A DNA stretch of 64,000 nt from Aureispira sp. CCB-QB1 (GCF_000724545.1 NZ_JHBV01000024.1:62001-126000); one strand, 5' to 3'; positions 17,941-28,070 are shown, numbered from the stretch's first letter. The notes: generated by a model not told the origin, from the sequence alone. Numbers and translations are program-made.

Positions 17941-20900
17941 TTGGCAAAGAAGGAAAATAAACATATCATTGAAACTCAAATCATCAACCTCGAAGTTTTT
18001 GGGATGGATGATGAGAAAGAAATTAATCAATTGCAACAAAATTTTCTATACTTCTTCAAAGAACGTATAGGAAAAGCACTAAATGACATTTTTGATAAAC
18101 TGGCTCCTCCTGGTGTTCACATTCAAATCGATGAACTTGAGTTGGACTTGGGCTCTATCAACTATAAAGAACCTGCTGATTTGGAACGGGCTATTGCCAC
18201 CAAAATAAACAGCATCATCGAAAAAGCTCTTAAGGAAAAAATGCACCAAATGCGGGCGCAAAGTAGTACGGTTAGTGGTGGTCGCAAACAAAAGTTTTCT
18301 AAAGAAAACTTATTGGAGTTCTTTTTGCAAAAGGGCTATTATCCTTCTTGGGCAAGCCCTGAAAACGGTACTATTAGCGATATTTTCGATGACTTAACTA
18401 GCCGCAATGCAAGAACTTTTGTACAGCGAATTTTTCAGTTGCGCAAAGATAAAAAAGTCCGAGAAAGGTTGTACCAACAATTTTCTGTCAAACAATTGCA
18501 ATTGCTTTTTGATTTGATTTATAAAAACAATACAGCTCTTGCCAAAAAACAGATAGAAACCTTAAAAAAACGCTTGGGGAATGCATCTGAAAAAGCCATT
18601 ATTAGTGCTGCTATTAACTATGCCTTGGATCGCAGCACATCAACGGGGACGGTTCAATACAATGAACGATCATTTACTCAGCAGGTAATTGAGGAAGTAC
18701 AAAACCGAAAACTACCTAGCAAACAAAAAACAAGGGTTCGAGCTGGATTTGAAACACAACATCAAGACATTCAAATCCTTGAATATTTTCTAGAATTTGG
18801 CGCCATTCCAGATTGGGCAGATGTTGATTCTCAAAAATCACTTCAAGAACTTTTTGAGACACTCCTAGAGCATCAATTGGTTCCAATACAGCGAATGATT
18901 GAGCGCCTCATTGAGCAGCCCAATTCGATGCGCCGATTGATTTTTCAGTTTCCTTCTGATCAAATATTAGAACTGCTCACCCCAACTCCTAAAGAGAACA
19001 TACAGTTTATTGCAAATACCATCAATGACTTTAAATTTCTAACTTCTTCTCGCCAAAATGTCAAAAAAACCATTACTAATTCAAAGGTAAAAGAAGTCGT
19101 TCTAACAGAAGTTTTAGAGTATTTTTTTCTACAAAAGAAGCATAAGTTTGTCAAAAAAACATTTATAAAATCCGTTTTAGAAACATTCTCTACGGTTACT
19201 CAAACAGACTATACAACTCTAGTCAAAGAAAGCTATAAAAATGTTCGTAGAAAGAAGAAAGCAACAGCCATTCGTTCTACGTTAGAAGAGTTAGACAAAA
19301 ATGTGCAAACCAAATTAGATAAAGAACGTAAGGAACTACGCTTAGCCAAAAAAGAATATCAACAGTTAGAACGGACGTTAAGAAAACTTATTGACAAACA
19401 AACGAAAGGTACCCTGTCGGATAATGAGGCAAAAGAGCTCAAAACACTAACAAAAAGCATTCAACAGCTCGAGAAAAACATGGAAGAGCTAAGAGATATA
19501 GATATGCCTTTGGAAATTGAGGTCTTACTAAAACAACGTTTGTCTCTAAAAAATCAACTAAACATTGCCAAAGACCACGAAAAAGCCAAACTCGAAAAGC
19601 GTCTGAACAATACAGAAAAAGAATTTGCCAAACTACAGGATGTCTTAAAAAAAGAGGTTGCGGCGTTGTTGGCTGATCAACAAAAATTGCACACAGAAGT
19701 GCATGGCGTTGCCAAATACAGAATAAAACAAACCAACAACCGAATGAGAAGGCACCATCGTGCCATCAATAATGTATTGCAACAACTCAATTTAGATAAA
19801 AAAGATATCGAACTCTTTTTGGCGGATATTAACCGTGCCTTGCGTAGCCCTATTACCTCCGAAGAAAAGCAGCAATTGCGCTTACAAAGAGCTGCCTTAC
19901 AAAAAGAGTATGTTCAACTAGAAGCTTATATTAAAGATTTAGAGGAACAAGCCAAAGCGCTCGATACGGCTCTAAAAGATACATTGGATGTACTAGAAGG
20001 CAATACAGTAGAACCCGACAAAATAGAACCGACAGGAACTTCAAAATTAGATGCCTTGGTTTTTATGCTCAAATATGGCTCTACACCTTGGTGGGCAGAG
20101 GATTTACCTAGGCAATCTATCGAAGAATTATTTTTAGAATTTGCCAAACAAGATCCTATAAAATTGCAACGTACTCTTCAAAATATTGGTAAATACCCTG
20201 TTGTTTGGGAACGTATTATCAATCAGCTTTCTACTGCTGCTATTCGATCTGTTATCGAAATGCTATATCCAACTGCAAAAAAAACGATCTTTGACCAAGC
20301 TAGTTTATTATTTACGTTACATTACTCGCAAGGTTTTGAAAAATTAAAAAATACGGATAGCAAAAAATTTCAGTGGGGTATTATCTTAGAATATTTGCTC
20401 AGCAACAAGCAACCGTTTAGCGCTCAAGATTTTAATAAGGAAGTTTTTTTACAGACTGCTCGTTTTTATAACCTATCTCCCACTAAACTAATTGAATATA
20501 GTAGCAATATTATTCAAAATAATGGAAATCAAGATAGCGATTGGTTTGAATGGAATCAGGCCTTGGTTGAGGATAAAAAAGTGATCGCTTTAGAGCGGGA
20601 ACAAATCCTACAGGAACAAGAACAACAACTAAAAGAAGAGGGAATTTATCTCAACGATACGCAAAAGTTAGAGCTATTGGTAGAGTTTCTCTCGACGGGC
20701 AGGATCACCAAAAGAGCCAAAGAGTACAAATATGATTTGCCTGAAAAGTTTGAAATGTTGCTTTTGGAACAAATTCAAAATAATAGACAAGATACAGGCT
20801 ATGTCATTTTTAACCTCTTGCGCCTGTCTAATGCTCGGCATTTTATTATTAATGAAATGCCAGAAGCCATCTTTTGGGAAATTATTCACCTTATTCGTCC

Positions 20901-23013
20901 CAAAGCGTTGTTGCCTGTACAACGGCACTTCAAAGATTTTGAACGGGTGTTTGGCGACTCTAAATTAGGGCTAGAAAAAGATGTCCTATTCAACCATTTG
21001 TTGGCACAGCAACAGGCTAATTTTGATACCATAGATTATGTAAAAGCCATCTTGCTAGCCAAGCATCAGGCTTCGGGTAGATCCCCCCTTGCTATTTTGT
21101 CTGAATGGAAACGAAAGGTTAAAAAGTTAAGTAACCCTAGTAGTTCTTGGCTTGTCTCTATTCTAATGTTAGAAGTTGACAGTTTAAAAATGGAACAAAA
21201 ACAGGCAACGGATATGGAGGTTTTAGTCAATTTAAATGAGCAAATTAATTTTGTTTCTAAAGAATATACCGAGACCTCTGCTCAGTTAATTGATGTATTA
21301 TCTGAAGAAATGGCAGAAGCACAGGGCATTCCAGAAAAGAAATATACCTTACCAGAATTAAATCAACTGATTGAAAAACATCGTCAAGATTTAAAAGAAT
21401 TAGAGGAGAGTCGTCAAGATGAAGATGCATTCAAAGCATTGGAGAAAAAGCGAAAAATTGCCCAACATATCGCTCAACTCAAGTTACTAGCCCAGCTTCG
21501 TCCTCCATTATTAAGAAAAGTAGAGCGTCAAATTGCAGTGTTGAAAACTGAATTGGCAGCAACTGAAAAATTGGTTAAAGAAAAAGCTGCGAAAAGCAAG
21601 TTAGAAGCAAAATTGCCCGCTCCTCCCGTTTTTAAAGCCTCTTTGATTGAACGTCAAATTGAGCTCTTGGAACTGTTGCAAAAAGAAGCTCCAGATGCTT
21701 TAAGTTTACTTCCTGATTTATTGGATGATTTAGGAGATAGTTTGCCAGATCATTTGTCCTTTTTCCAAGATTTAGAACGTATTGCTCAAAGTATAAGTGC
21801 TACGCTCTACCGATCAACGCTAATTCAGCTTTTGGAACAGGCAAAACCTCAAGTCATTTCTTTGGAAAAACTGAAACAGTCAGTCGATTTGGACCAACAA
21901 CAAAAAGCTTTGTTGGATGATATTGACCAAACAGCTCCTATCGAACTTTGGCGGAGATGGGATGCCTTGGAAACTCATTATAAGAAAAACCCAACTCTAC
22001 TTACCCCTGCTAGAAAAGCATTGCAACAACAGATCAAAAGTACCATTCAACGAAAAGATCAACAAAACTTGCGTTCGTATGCTACCTTGCTCAAAACTGC
22101 GCAAGATCGCCTAAAAAGACGCCTGCAGAAAGCTGCCAAATTAGAAGAATTAAAAGAAATAGCAGAGGAAATAGAAGTCCTGTGGGAACAGCAAAAGTTT
22201 CAAGTCGATGAGATGTACGAGGTGGCAAGAGATGAAAAAACACGCCAAGATTTTAAACAATTAAGAACTAATATTGATGCCATCTTTACAGAATTACAAA
22301 ATGATCGCATTCTGCGTTCGAACAATCTAATAGATGAAGATTTTCAACTGCTCAAAGCTCAAGAAGCAGAACAGACAGCACAACTAAAAGAACTAGAGCA
22401 AGAAAAAGAATTTATCATTGAGGACGTTATCAGAAAAGAAACTCCTATTGAGAAAAAGGAAAAAAAGAAACGAGTTCCAACACCTCCTGCTCCTGCGCCA
22501 ATTAAAGAAGCCTTGCAAGTCTATAACGCAGGGATGGTATTGCTCTGGCCTTTTGTTGCCCGATTGTTTGATATGCTGGGTTATGTCAAAGACAAAAAGT
22601 TTGTAGATGAAGAAGCGCAATATAAAGCCATTCACATTTTGCAATATTTAGTAACTGGCAAAACAGAAGCTCCTGAAAATGAACTTGTCTTAAATAAAAT
22701 ATTCTGTAATTTCCCTATAAGCGATCCGGTTCCATTTAGGGTTGAATTTGATCCCAAAGAACTACAAGCAGCAGAAAGTTTATTGGGTGGTGTTATCAAA
22801 AATTGGGCTAAAATGAAAAACATGACTCCCAACTCTTTGAGAGGCTCCTTTTTGATTCGTCAAGGCTCTATTCGAGAAGAAGAAGATAAATGGTTGTTAG
22901 AGGTTGAAAAACAAACCTTTGATATCTTGTTAAAAAGTCTTCCTTGGAGCTTTTCCTTTATTCGTTTCTCTTGGTTAGAAAAATCATTGAGTGTAGAGTG
23001 GAAATTGATGTAA
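17941..23013 (+). CDS. Contractile injection system tape-measure protein
   Basis: 1690 residues. The start is TTG; the upstream frame is closed by a stop at 17896-17898, and the family N-terminus (HIIETQIINLEVFG) begins just after it. The N-terminal 80 residues and the last 167 (from ALQVYNAGMVLLWPFVARLF through LPWSFSFIRFSWLEKSLSVEW, about 1524-1690) are the conserved ends of the CIS tape-measure family (CIS_TMP). Between them are repeated units of the form L-x-FL-x-G-x-P-W-A near residues 123, 278, 703 and 911, separated by very long Lys/Glu/Gln coiled-coil stretches (about 430-690 and 1090-1520). These proteins set the particle length inside the tube; a larger size predicts a longer particle. 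It is divergent from the ATPase operon and followed by a terminator. Confidence 0.9.
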   Translation: MAKKENKHIIETQIINLEVFGMDDEKEINQLQQNFLYFFKERIGKALNDIFDKLAPPGVHIQIDELELDLGSINYKEPADLERAIATKINSIIEKALKEKMHQMRAQSSTVSGGRKQKFSKENLLEFFLQKGYYPSWASPENGTISDIFDDLTSRNARTFVQRIFQLRKDKKVRERLYQQFSVKQLQLLFDLIYKNNTALAKKQIETLKKRLGNASEKAIISAAINYALDRSTSTGTVQYNERSFTQQVIEEVQNRKLPSKQKTRVRAGFETQHQDIQILEYFLEFGAIPDWADVDSQKSLQELFETLLEHQLVPIQRMIERLIEQPNSMRRLIFQFPSDQILELLTPTPKENIQFIANTINDFKFLTSSRQNVKKTITNSKVKEVVLTEVLEYFFLQKKHKFVKKTFIKSVLETFSTVTQTDYTTLVKESYKNVRRKKKATAIRSTLEELDKNVQTKLDKERKELRLAKKEYQQLERTLRKLIDKQTKGTLSDNEAKELKTLTKSIQQLEKNMEELRDIDMPLEIEVLLKQRLSLKNQLNIAKDHEKAKLEKRLNNTEKEFAKLQDVLKKEVAALLADQQKLHTEVHGVAKYRIKQTNNRMRRHHRAINNVLQQLNLDKKDIELFLADINRALRSPITSEEKQQLRLQRAALQKEYVQLEAYIKDLEEQAKALDTALKDTLDVLEGNTVEPDKIEPTGTSKLDALVFMLKYGSTPWWAEDLPRQSIEELFLEFAKQDPIKLQRTLQNIGKYPVVWERIINQLSTAAIRSVIEMLYPTAKKTIFDQASLLFTLHYSQGFEKLKNTDSKKFQWGIILEYLLSNKQPFSAQDFNKEVFLQTARFYNLSPTKLIEYSSNIIQNNGNQDSDWFEWNQALVEDKKVIALEREQILQEQEQQLKEEGIYLNDTQKLELLVEFLSTGRITKRAKEYKYDLPEKFEMLLLEQIQNNRQDTGYVIFNLLRLSNARHFIINEMPEAIFWEIIHLIRPKALLPVQRHFKDFERVFGDSKLGLEKDVLFNHLLAQQQANFDTIDYVKAILLAKHQASGRSPLAILSEWKRKVKKLSNPSSSWLVSILMLEVDSLKMEQKQATDMEVLVNLNEQINFVSKEYTETSAQLIDVLSEEMAEAQGIPEKKYTLPELNQLIEKHRQDLKELEESRQDEDAFKALEKKRKIAQHIAQLKLLAQLRPPLLRKVERQIAVLKTELAATEKLVKEKAAKSKLEAKLPAPPVFKASLIERQIELLELLQKEAPDALSLLPDLLDDLGDSLPDHLSFFQDLERIAQSISATLYRSTLIQLLEQAKPQVISLEKLKQSVDLDQQQKALLDDIDQTAPIELWRRWDALETHYKKNPTLLTPARKALQQQIKSTIQRKDQQNLRSYATLLKTAQDRLKRRLQKAAKLEELKEIAEEIEVLWEQQKFQVDEMYEVARDEKTRQDFKQLRTNIDAIFTELQNDRILRSNNLIDEDFQLLKAQEAEQTAQLKELEQEKEFIIEDVIRKETPIEKKEKKKRVPTPPAPAPIKEALQVYNAGMVLLWPFVARLFDMLGYVKDKKFVDEEAQYKAIHILQYLVTGKTEAPENELVLNKIFCNFPISDPVPFRVEFDPKELQAAESLLGGVIKNWAKMKNMTPNSLRGSFLIRQGSIREEEDKWLLEVEKQTFDILLKSLPWSFSFIRFSWLEKSLSVEWKLM

Positions 23014-23050
23014 TCAAATAGACATAAGAACAGACAATACCTAAGCAATG

Positions 23051-23083
23051 AAGCACTGTGGATCTACCACAGTGCTTTTTTTA
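23051..23083 (+). terminator. Terminator of tape-measure gene, overlapping convergent gene
   Basis: An 11-bp perfect stem (AAGCACTGTGG with CCACAGTGCTT, arms 23051-23061 and 23067-23077, loop ATCTA) followed by a T run. The hairpin includes the last codons and stop of the convergent lipoprotein gene, so it is coding on the other strand. Confidence 0.8.
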
Positions 23084-23453
23084 TTTCTACAACGTTAATC
23101 TTTTTTTGCTCACGCATGTAACGAACAGCTAAGTGCATTTCTGGAGTCATCAAATCGGCAACGGCTTGTTCTACTTCAAACTCTAAAATAACTTCCATCT
23201 CATTCTCTATCTGAACAATCGCTGGGCTATCACTAGAAGGAGCATCTATATTGACAACTCGACCATGAAATACTTGCAGTTCTTTGTCTATAATTGTTTC
23301 AAGAGGGGCTTGATACAAAATTAACTCCTGCATAGCTCTAGTTTGATTTATAAGACTTTGAGCATCTAAATCATAAAATACTTCAGGGACTTGTTGCTGT
23401 TGGCATCCTGTGATTATAAATAGTAATAATAACAAGCCGTAGATTTGTTTCAT
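23064..23453 (-). CDS. Small lipoprotein of unknown function
   Basis: 129 residues from the ATG at 23453 (a TTG at 23477 would extend it by eight residues). The signal peptide ends with the lipobox ITGC, so it is predicted to be lipidated at Cys17. The rest mixes helix and strand (EMEVILEFEVEQAVADLM) with no motif I recognise. It is convergent with the tape-measure gene and its last codons form part of that gene's terminator. Whether it belongs to the CIS locus cannot be judged; its position is the only hint. Confidence 0.6.
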   Translation of the reverse strand: MKQIYGLLLLLFIITGCQQQQVPEVFYDLDAQSLINQTRAMQELILYQAPLETIIDKELQVFHGRVVNIDAPSSDSPAIVQIENEMEVILEFEVEQAVADLMTPEMHLAVRYMREQKKINVVEIKKALW

Positions 23454-23811
23454 AAGCGAATCGAACTTTTCTGACAATTAAAAATGGGTACAATATTGTT
23501 GTTAATGGGTGCTACTCAATTTTTTTAGACAATTTTTAGACAAACTATTATAACGTATTTTAAGTACATCTGCTAAGGGAATTTATCCTGTCAACAATAG
23601 AAATTCTCTTATTTCCAAGATTTTTCACACAACACAATAAATTAATAATAATATTACATTTAACAAATAAATAACATTTTCCGTGATTGTAGAACTCTAA
23701 TTTATCTAAAAAAAAGGAACTATTCCTTCTTTTTTGCTGTTTCACGCACTTTAACACCTCTCCCTATAGCTATTTACCAAAATTTAGAGATCATTTTAAT
23801 ACAAATTTATC
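23454..23811. other. Non-coding region before ABC exporter genes
   Basis: About 360 bases between the divergent lipoprotein and exporter genes. It is very AT-rich, and I see no gene, strong hairpin or exact -7 box. It must contain promoters for both sides. Confidence 0.4.
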
Positions 23812-25707
23812 ATGCAAAAATTTTACCAACTTTGGGCAGTCTTAGACAAATGGAAGACCGGGTACTTGATTGCAGGATTGCTTTTAACCTTCTCTTCATT
23901 GGTAAGAATGTTAGAACCTAAGGTTATACAAATAGCCGTAGATGGCGTCATAAAATTTTTCGATCCATCTACCACAAACAATGAACCAGACTGGTTGGTT
24001 GGTCTTTTTTATAAGGTATTACCAACAATACAATCCGATAATTTGACTTGGGTTTTATTCTGTATTGGTATTTTATTGGTTGGTATTGTCAGTATTAAAG
24101 CGATTACTTGGTTTATTGCCAACATATTAGTTGCTAGCAGTACAGAAAAGGCCATTAAAAATTTTAGAGATAAGTTGTTTGCACACATACAAACGTTATC
24201 ACTCTCCCAAATGAGTAAAATACCTACAGGAGAATTGATTCAACGCTGTACAGGTGATGTTGGAACCATACAAAAATTCATTGGAACTCAAATATCTGAA
24301 TTAATTCGGTTGTTGGCTATTGCCATTGGTGCCTTTGTGATGATGTGGTTGGTTCATCCAACTTATGCACTTATTTCTGTCGTTTTATTTATCCCTATTA
24401 TCCTCACGTCTTACTTTTTCTTCAAGAAGGAACAATCGGTTTGGGAAGAACACGAAAATGAACAAGACAAACTAACGGCTATCATCCAAGAGAATTTATC
24501 TGGCATTCGAGTAGTCAAAGCATTTGCAGAGGAAACCAATGAAACGATTCGCTTTGCAGCACAAAACAAAGCCAAACGAAGTATTGGTGTTCGACATATC
24601 GATTTGCACATGGTCTTTTGGCCTCTATCAGATTGGTTGGTTAACATTCAAATCGCTTTGTCTCTTTTTGCAGGAGGGTATTATTCCTTATTAGGTGAGA
24701 TTACAATTGGTGAGTACGCCAGCTTTTTCACCTATGCTATTATGGTAACTTGGCCCATGCGAAACCTTGGGAGAATTGTTTCTCAATTGGGTATGGCTGG
24801 GGTAGCTATGGAGAGAATTACTCAGATATTACATGCAGATGTTGAAGAGTATCATGCTTCTCCAACATCAACTCCTGTAGAATCTTTAGGAAAAATAGAA
24901 TTTAAAAATGTTTGGTTTGCCTATCCTCAAAGTAGTCCTGCGTCAGAAAAAGAATTGACTAATGCTGCTTCTAGGCAATGGGCTTTAAAGGATGTCAGTT
25001 TTGAAATTAATCATGGAGAGACCTTAGCTATAATGGGACCAACTGGAGCTGGAAAATCTACCTTGATTGCACTATTACTACGATTTTACGAACCAAACAA
25101 AGGAAGTATTTGGCTCAACGACAAACCTTTAGAAAGCTATGACAAGCTATTTTTGAGACAACAATTGGGTGTTGTTTTACAAAAACCATTTTTATTTTCT
25201 ACTAGTATTTATGCCAATATTGCTTATGCTCGAAATGATTTGCATGGAGATTTGAAACTATTATCCCAAGATGCTGTATCTGATAACATAATTGAACAAG
25301 CGGCTACCGATGCTTGTGTGACTGATTTTATTGATAAAATGAGTGCAGGATACGATACGTTGGTTGGAGAGAAGGGAGTTACGTTATCTGGTGGTCAAAA
25401 ACAGCGGGTTGCTCTAGCTAGAACACTACTGAGTAATCCTCAAATTTTAATTCTAGATGATGCTACTTCTGCCGTTGATACAGAAACAGAATTTAAAATA
25501 CAAGAAGCTTTAAATAAGAGGATGAAAGATAAAACAACGCTCATCATTTCGCATCGATTAACGTCTGTACAACATGCTAATAAAATTCTAATCTTAAAAG
25601 AAGGACAAGTTTTAGAATTTGGCAATCATCAAACCCTATTACAAAACAATCTTTTTTACAAAGAGGTTTTCGATATTCAATCTAGTATCGAAGCGTCTAT
25701 TGAGTAA
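23812..25707 (+). CDS. ABC exporter subunit with degenerate catalytic site
   Basis: 631 residues with six predicted membrane helices (about 15-330) fused to an ATPase domain, the MsbA/MDR exporter type. The ATPase part has Walker A GPTGAGKS (about 411-418), a canonical signature LSGGQ (about 524-528), Walker B ILILDD, and the H-loop ISHRL. The residue after the Walker B Asp is Asp instead of the catalytic Glu, so this half-site should be hydrolytically weak. The partner gene begins 22 bases after the stop and has the complementary defects, so the two likely form one asymmetric heterodimer in the inner membrane. The substrate is unknown. Confidence 0.85.
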   Translation: MQKFYQLWAVLDKWKTGYLIAGLLLTFSSLVRMLEPKVIQIAVDGVIKFFDPSTTNNEPDWLVGLFYKVLPTIQSDNLTWVLFCIGILLVGIVSIKAITWFIANILVASSTEKAIKNFRDKLFAHIQTLSLSQMSKIPTGELIQRCTGDVGTIQKFIGTQISELIRLLAIAIGAFVMMWLVHPTYALISVVLFIPIILTSYFFFKKEQSVWEEHENEQDKLTAIIQENLSGIRVVKAFAEETNETIRFAAQNKAKRSIGVRHIDLHMVFWPLSDWLVNIQIALSLFAGGYYSLLGEITIGEYASFFTYAIMVTWPMRNLGRIVSQLGMAGVAMERITQILHADVEEYHASPTSTPVESLGKIEFKNVWFAYPQSSPASEKELTNAASRQWALKDVSFEINHGETLAIMGPTGAGKSTLIALLLRFYEPNKGSIWLNDKPLESYDKLFLRQQLGVVLQKPFLFSTSIYANIAYARNDLHGDLKLLSQDAVSDNIIEQAATDACVTDFIDKMSAGYDTLVGEKGVTLSGGQKQRVALARTLLSNPQILILDDATSAVDTETEFKIQEALNKRMKDKTTLIISHRLTSVQHANKILILKEGQVLEFGNHQTLLQNNLFYKEVFDIQSSIEASIE

Positions 25708-25729
25708 TTTTTCTAAGGTCAATATTATC

Positions 25730-27559
25730 ATGAAAACGACAAAATTAGTTGATCAAAAATTTGACAACAAGAGAGCCCTACTCCCCTTCTTGAAAAGGAT
25801 TGGTCGATATGCGTGGAAATACCCACGTTGGGTATTGGGCTTACTTTTTTGGGTAATGGTTGTCGCTGTTGCCGATGCCTTATTTCCATTATTACTAAAA
25901 GTAACTATTGACGATGCCATTACACCTCAATTAGAAGCCATAAAACTAGCACAAGACCAAGGCTTAACCTATGATTTAGATTTTTATTTAATTTATTATT
26001 ACACAGGGCTATTTTTATTGGTTGGCATCGTACAGGCTATAGGAGTTTATTTGTTTATTCGGTATGCTGGGCGTATTCAAGAATACGTTATGCACGACCT
26101 GCGTAAAGATATGTTTGATCGTCTACAAAAATTATCTTTCTCTTTTTATGATCGTTCGGCTTCTGGTTGGTTGCTGACACGTTTAACGTCAGATACAGAT
26201 CGGGTTGCGGAAGTTATTTCTTGGGGGTTGCTAGAAGCCTTTTGGGGAGTCTCAATGATTTCTTTCTGTTTAGTAGTGCTATTTTTTTACAGCTGGAAAT
26301 TAGGGTTAATCGTAGCCCTTTCCATTCCTTTTATGTTACTTATTTCTGTAAAAATAAGAATGCTTGTTTTGGAATATTCTAGAGCTTCTAGAAAAATAAA
26401 CAGTGAATTAACGGCTACCTTTTCGGAGCATATTAATGGAATTGTTGTTAACAAAAGCACGGCACAAGAAAAACGAGTTAGTCGAGAATTTCAAGTCCTT
26501 AGTGGTAGAATGCAACGAGCCTCCTACCGAGCATCATACTATACTGCCATGTATATTCCATTGGTTATTTTAACGGGTTCGTTTGCTGCCGCATTTGTTG
26601 TTTACTTTGGTGGAAAAATGGTACTTGCTGTCCCCGCAATTATTACTGTTGGAACTTTGGTTGCTGCCTTGGATTATGCCACTAAAATTTTTATTCCAAT
26701 TGTAGATATTTCCATGTTTTACGCACGGGCACAAAGTTCCTTGTCAGCAGGAGAGCGTATTTTTTCACTTATTGATGAACCTTTAGACATCAAAGATAGC
26801 CCTACTGCTACAGACTTTGAGGCTATTCAAGGTAGTATACAGTTTGATCAAGTAGACTTTTATTACAATCCAGAACAAGCTATTTTAAGTAATTTTAACC
26901 TAAATATCAAAGCTGGCGAATCTATTGCATTGGTGGGTGCGACAGGAGAAGGAAAATCGACTATTGCTAATTTAGTCGCTCGATTTTATGAACCCAAAGC
27001 AGGAAAACTCAAAATTGATGGCATCGACTATACCACAAAAACATTAAAAAGCTTAAGAAAACAGTTGGGGATGGTTTTGCAAACGCCTCATTTGTTTATT
27101 GGAACAATTCGAGACAATATTCGCTATGCTAAAAAGGAGGCAACCGATGCCGAAATTATTCAAACGTTGGATTTGATTGGAGCAACTTATTTTATGGATC
27201 GATTGGATGAAGAAGTAGGGGAAGAAGGCGAAAACCTGTCCATGGGCGAAAAACAATTGATTTCTTTTGCTAGAGCAATTTTGCCCAATCCAAAGATTTT
27301 GATCATGGATGAAGCTACTTCATCTATTGATACGATTACAGAAGCAAAAATTCAACAGAGCATTCAACAGATGTTGGAGAATAGAACAGCGATTATTATA
27401 GCACATCGCCTATCTACCATAAAAAACTGTGATCGCATTCTTGTTATCCAAAAAGGAACGATCCTTGAAGACGGCAATCATCAAACTCTAATGTCAAAAA
27501 AGGGCAAATACTATGATCTGTATACCAAACAATTGCGTTCAGAACAAATTCTTTCTTAG
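25730..27559 (+). CDS. ABC exporter subunit, heterodimer partner
   Basis: 609 residues from the ATG at 25730. The open frame extends upstream to 25619 across the previous gene's end, and that part is not conserved-looking. Six membrane helices precede an ATPase domain with Walker A GATGEGKS (about 402-409), an unusual signature LSMGE (about 502-506) in place of LSGGQ, a canonical Walker B plus Glu (ILIMDEATSSID), and the H-loop IAHRL. A good Glu with a poor signature is the mirror of the upstream subunit, as in heterodimeric exporters such as TM287/288 and BmrCD. Co-transcription is very likely given the 22-base gap. Confidence 0.85.
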   Translation: MKTTKLVDQKFDNKRALLPFLKRIGRYAWKYPRWVLGLLFWVMVVAVADALFPLLLKVTIDDAITPQLEAIKLAQDQGLTYDLDFYLIYYYTGLFLLVGIVQAIGVYLFIRYAGRIQEYVMHDLRKDMFDRLQKLSFSFYDRSASGWLLTRLTSDTDRVAEVISWGLLEAFWGVSMISFCLVVLFFYSWKLGLIVALSIPFMLLISVKIRMLVLEYSRASRKINSELTATFSEHINGIVVNKSTAQEKRVSREFQVLSGRMQRASYRASYYTAMYIPLVILTGSFAAAFVVYFGGKMVLAVPAIITVGTLVAALDYATKIFIPIVDISMFYARAQSSLSAGERIFSLIDEPLDIKDSPTATDFEAIQGSIQFDQVDFYYNPEQAILSNFNLNIKAGESIALVGATGEGKSTIANLVARFYEPKAGKLKIDGIDYTTKTLKSLRKQLGMVLQTPHLFIGTIRDNIRYAKKEATDAEIIQTLDLIGATYFMDRLDEEVGEEGENLSMGEKQLISFARAILPNPKILIMDEATSSIDTITEAKIQQSIQQMLENRTAIIIAHRLSTIKNCDRILVIQKGTILEDGNHQTLMSKKGKYYDLYTKQLRSEQILS

Positions 27560-27578
27560 TTGATAGTTGTTCGGTATA

Positions 27579-28070
27579 CTACCGATTCCTAAACGCTTTT
27601 TGAAGATCTTCAATTTCTAATTGATAGTCATATTGAAGATCTTCATGAAGTTTGGTGACAATTTTTTCAACCATCTTAACTTGCTGAAAATAAATATTTT
27701 TGAGAATACTACTGCGTTTTAGAGAAGGGGTCATTCGAACCAATTCATGACAAAAAAATAAACGAATGTCCGCTTCGGTTGTCTTTTTTTTAGAATAACG
27801 AATATACTTGATGCACATCCGTAGTATTTTTCGAACACTTTTTTTGATATAATAAAAGCTCTTTCTATCGATGTTGCCAAATGCTTCTACAACCTCTTTT
27901 TTTACTTTCTCTATATAAGCATCTTCATTATCCGCTTCAAATAACAGATACGTGAGCAACTCTTTGTTCTCTTTTTTGAACTTTGCCAAATGCAAACATA
28001 GTTGGAGCAACTCTTGAGGTTTTCTTTCACTTAATTCTGCCTTAAGTTCTTTAACGGTAGCTGTTTTCAT
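27579..28070 (-). CDS. Small helical protein of unknown function
   Basis: 163 residues without a signal peptide. It looks entirely alpha-helical and rich in Lys and Glu (TATVKELKAELSERKPQELL, then RKILRMCIKYIRYSKKKTTE). I know similar hypothetical proteins in Bacteroidota but no function. It is convergent with the ABC exporter and ends 20 bases from it. It lies just outside the repeat that brackets the toxin cassette, so a role in the cassette is possible but not shown. Confidence 0.6.
   Translation of the reverse strand: MKTATVKELKAELSERKPQELLQLCLHLAKFKKENKELLTYLLFEADNEDAYIEKVKKEVVEAFGNIDRKSFYYIKKSVRKILRMCIKYIRYSKKKTTEADIRLFFCHELVRMTPSLKRSSILKNIYFQQVKMVEKIVTKLHEDLQYDYQLEIEDLQKAFRNR

Noticed and set aside
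15093-23013. Type VI secretion system or prophage tail
   Set aside because: The ATPase is not ClpV, and the tape measure has the CIS_TMP ends instead of phage tail features; no Tss or phage genes are present.
23560-23757. 65-codon minus-strand frame in the spacer before the ABC genes
   Set aside because: Low-complexity AT-rich sequence with no domain or start context.
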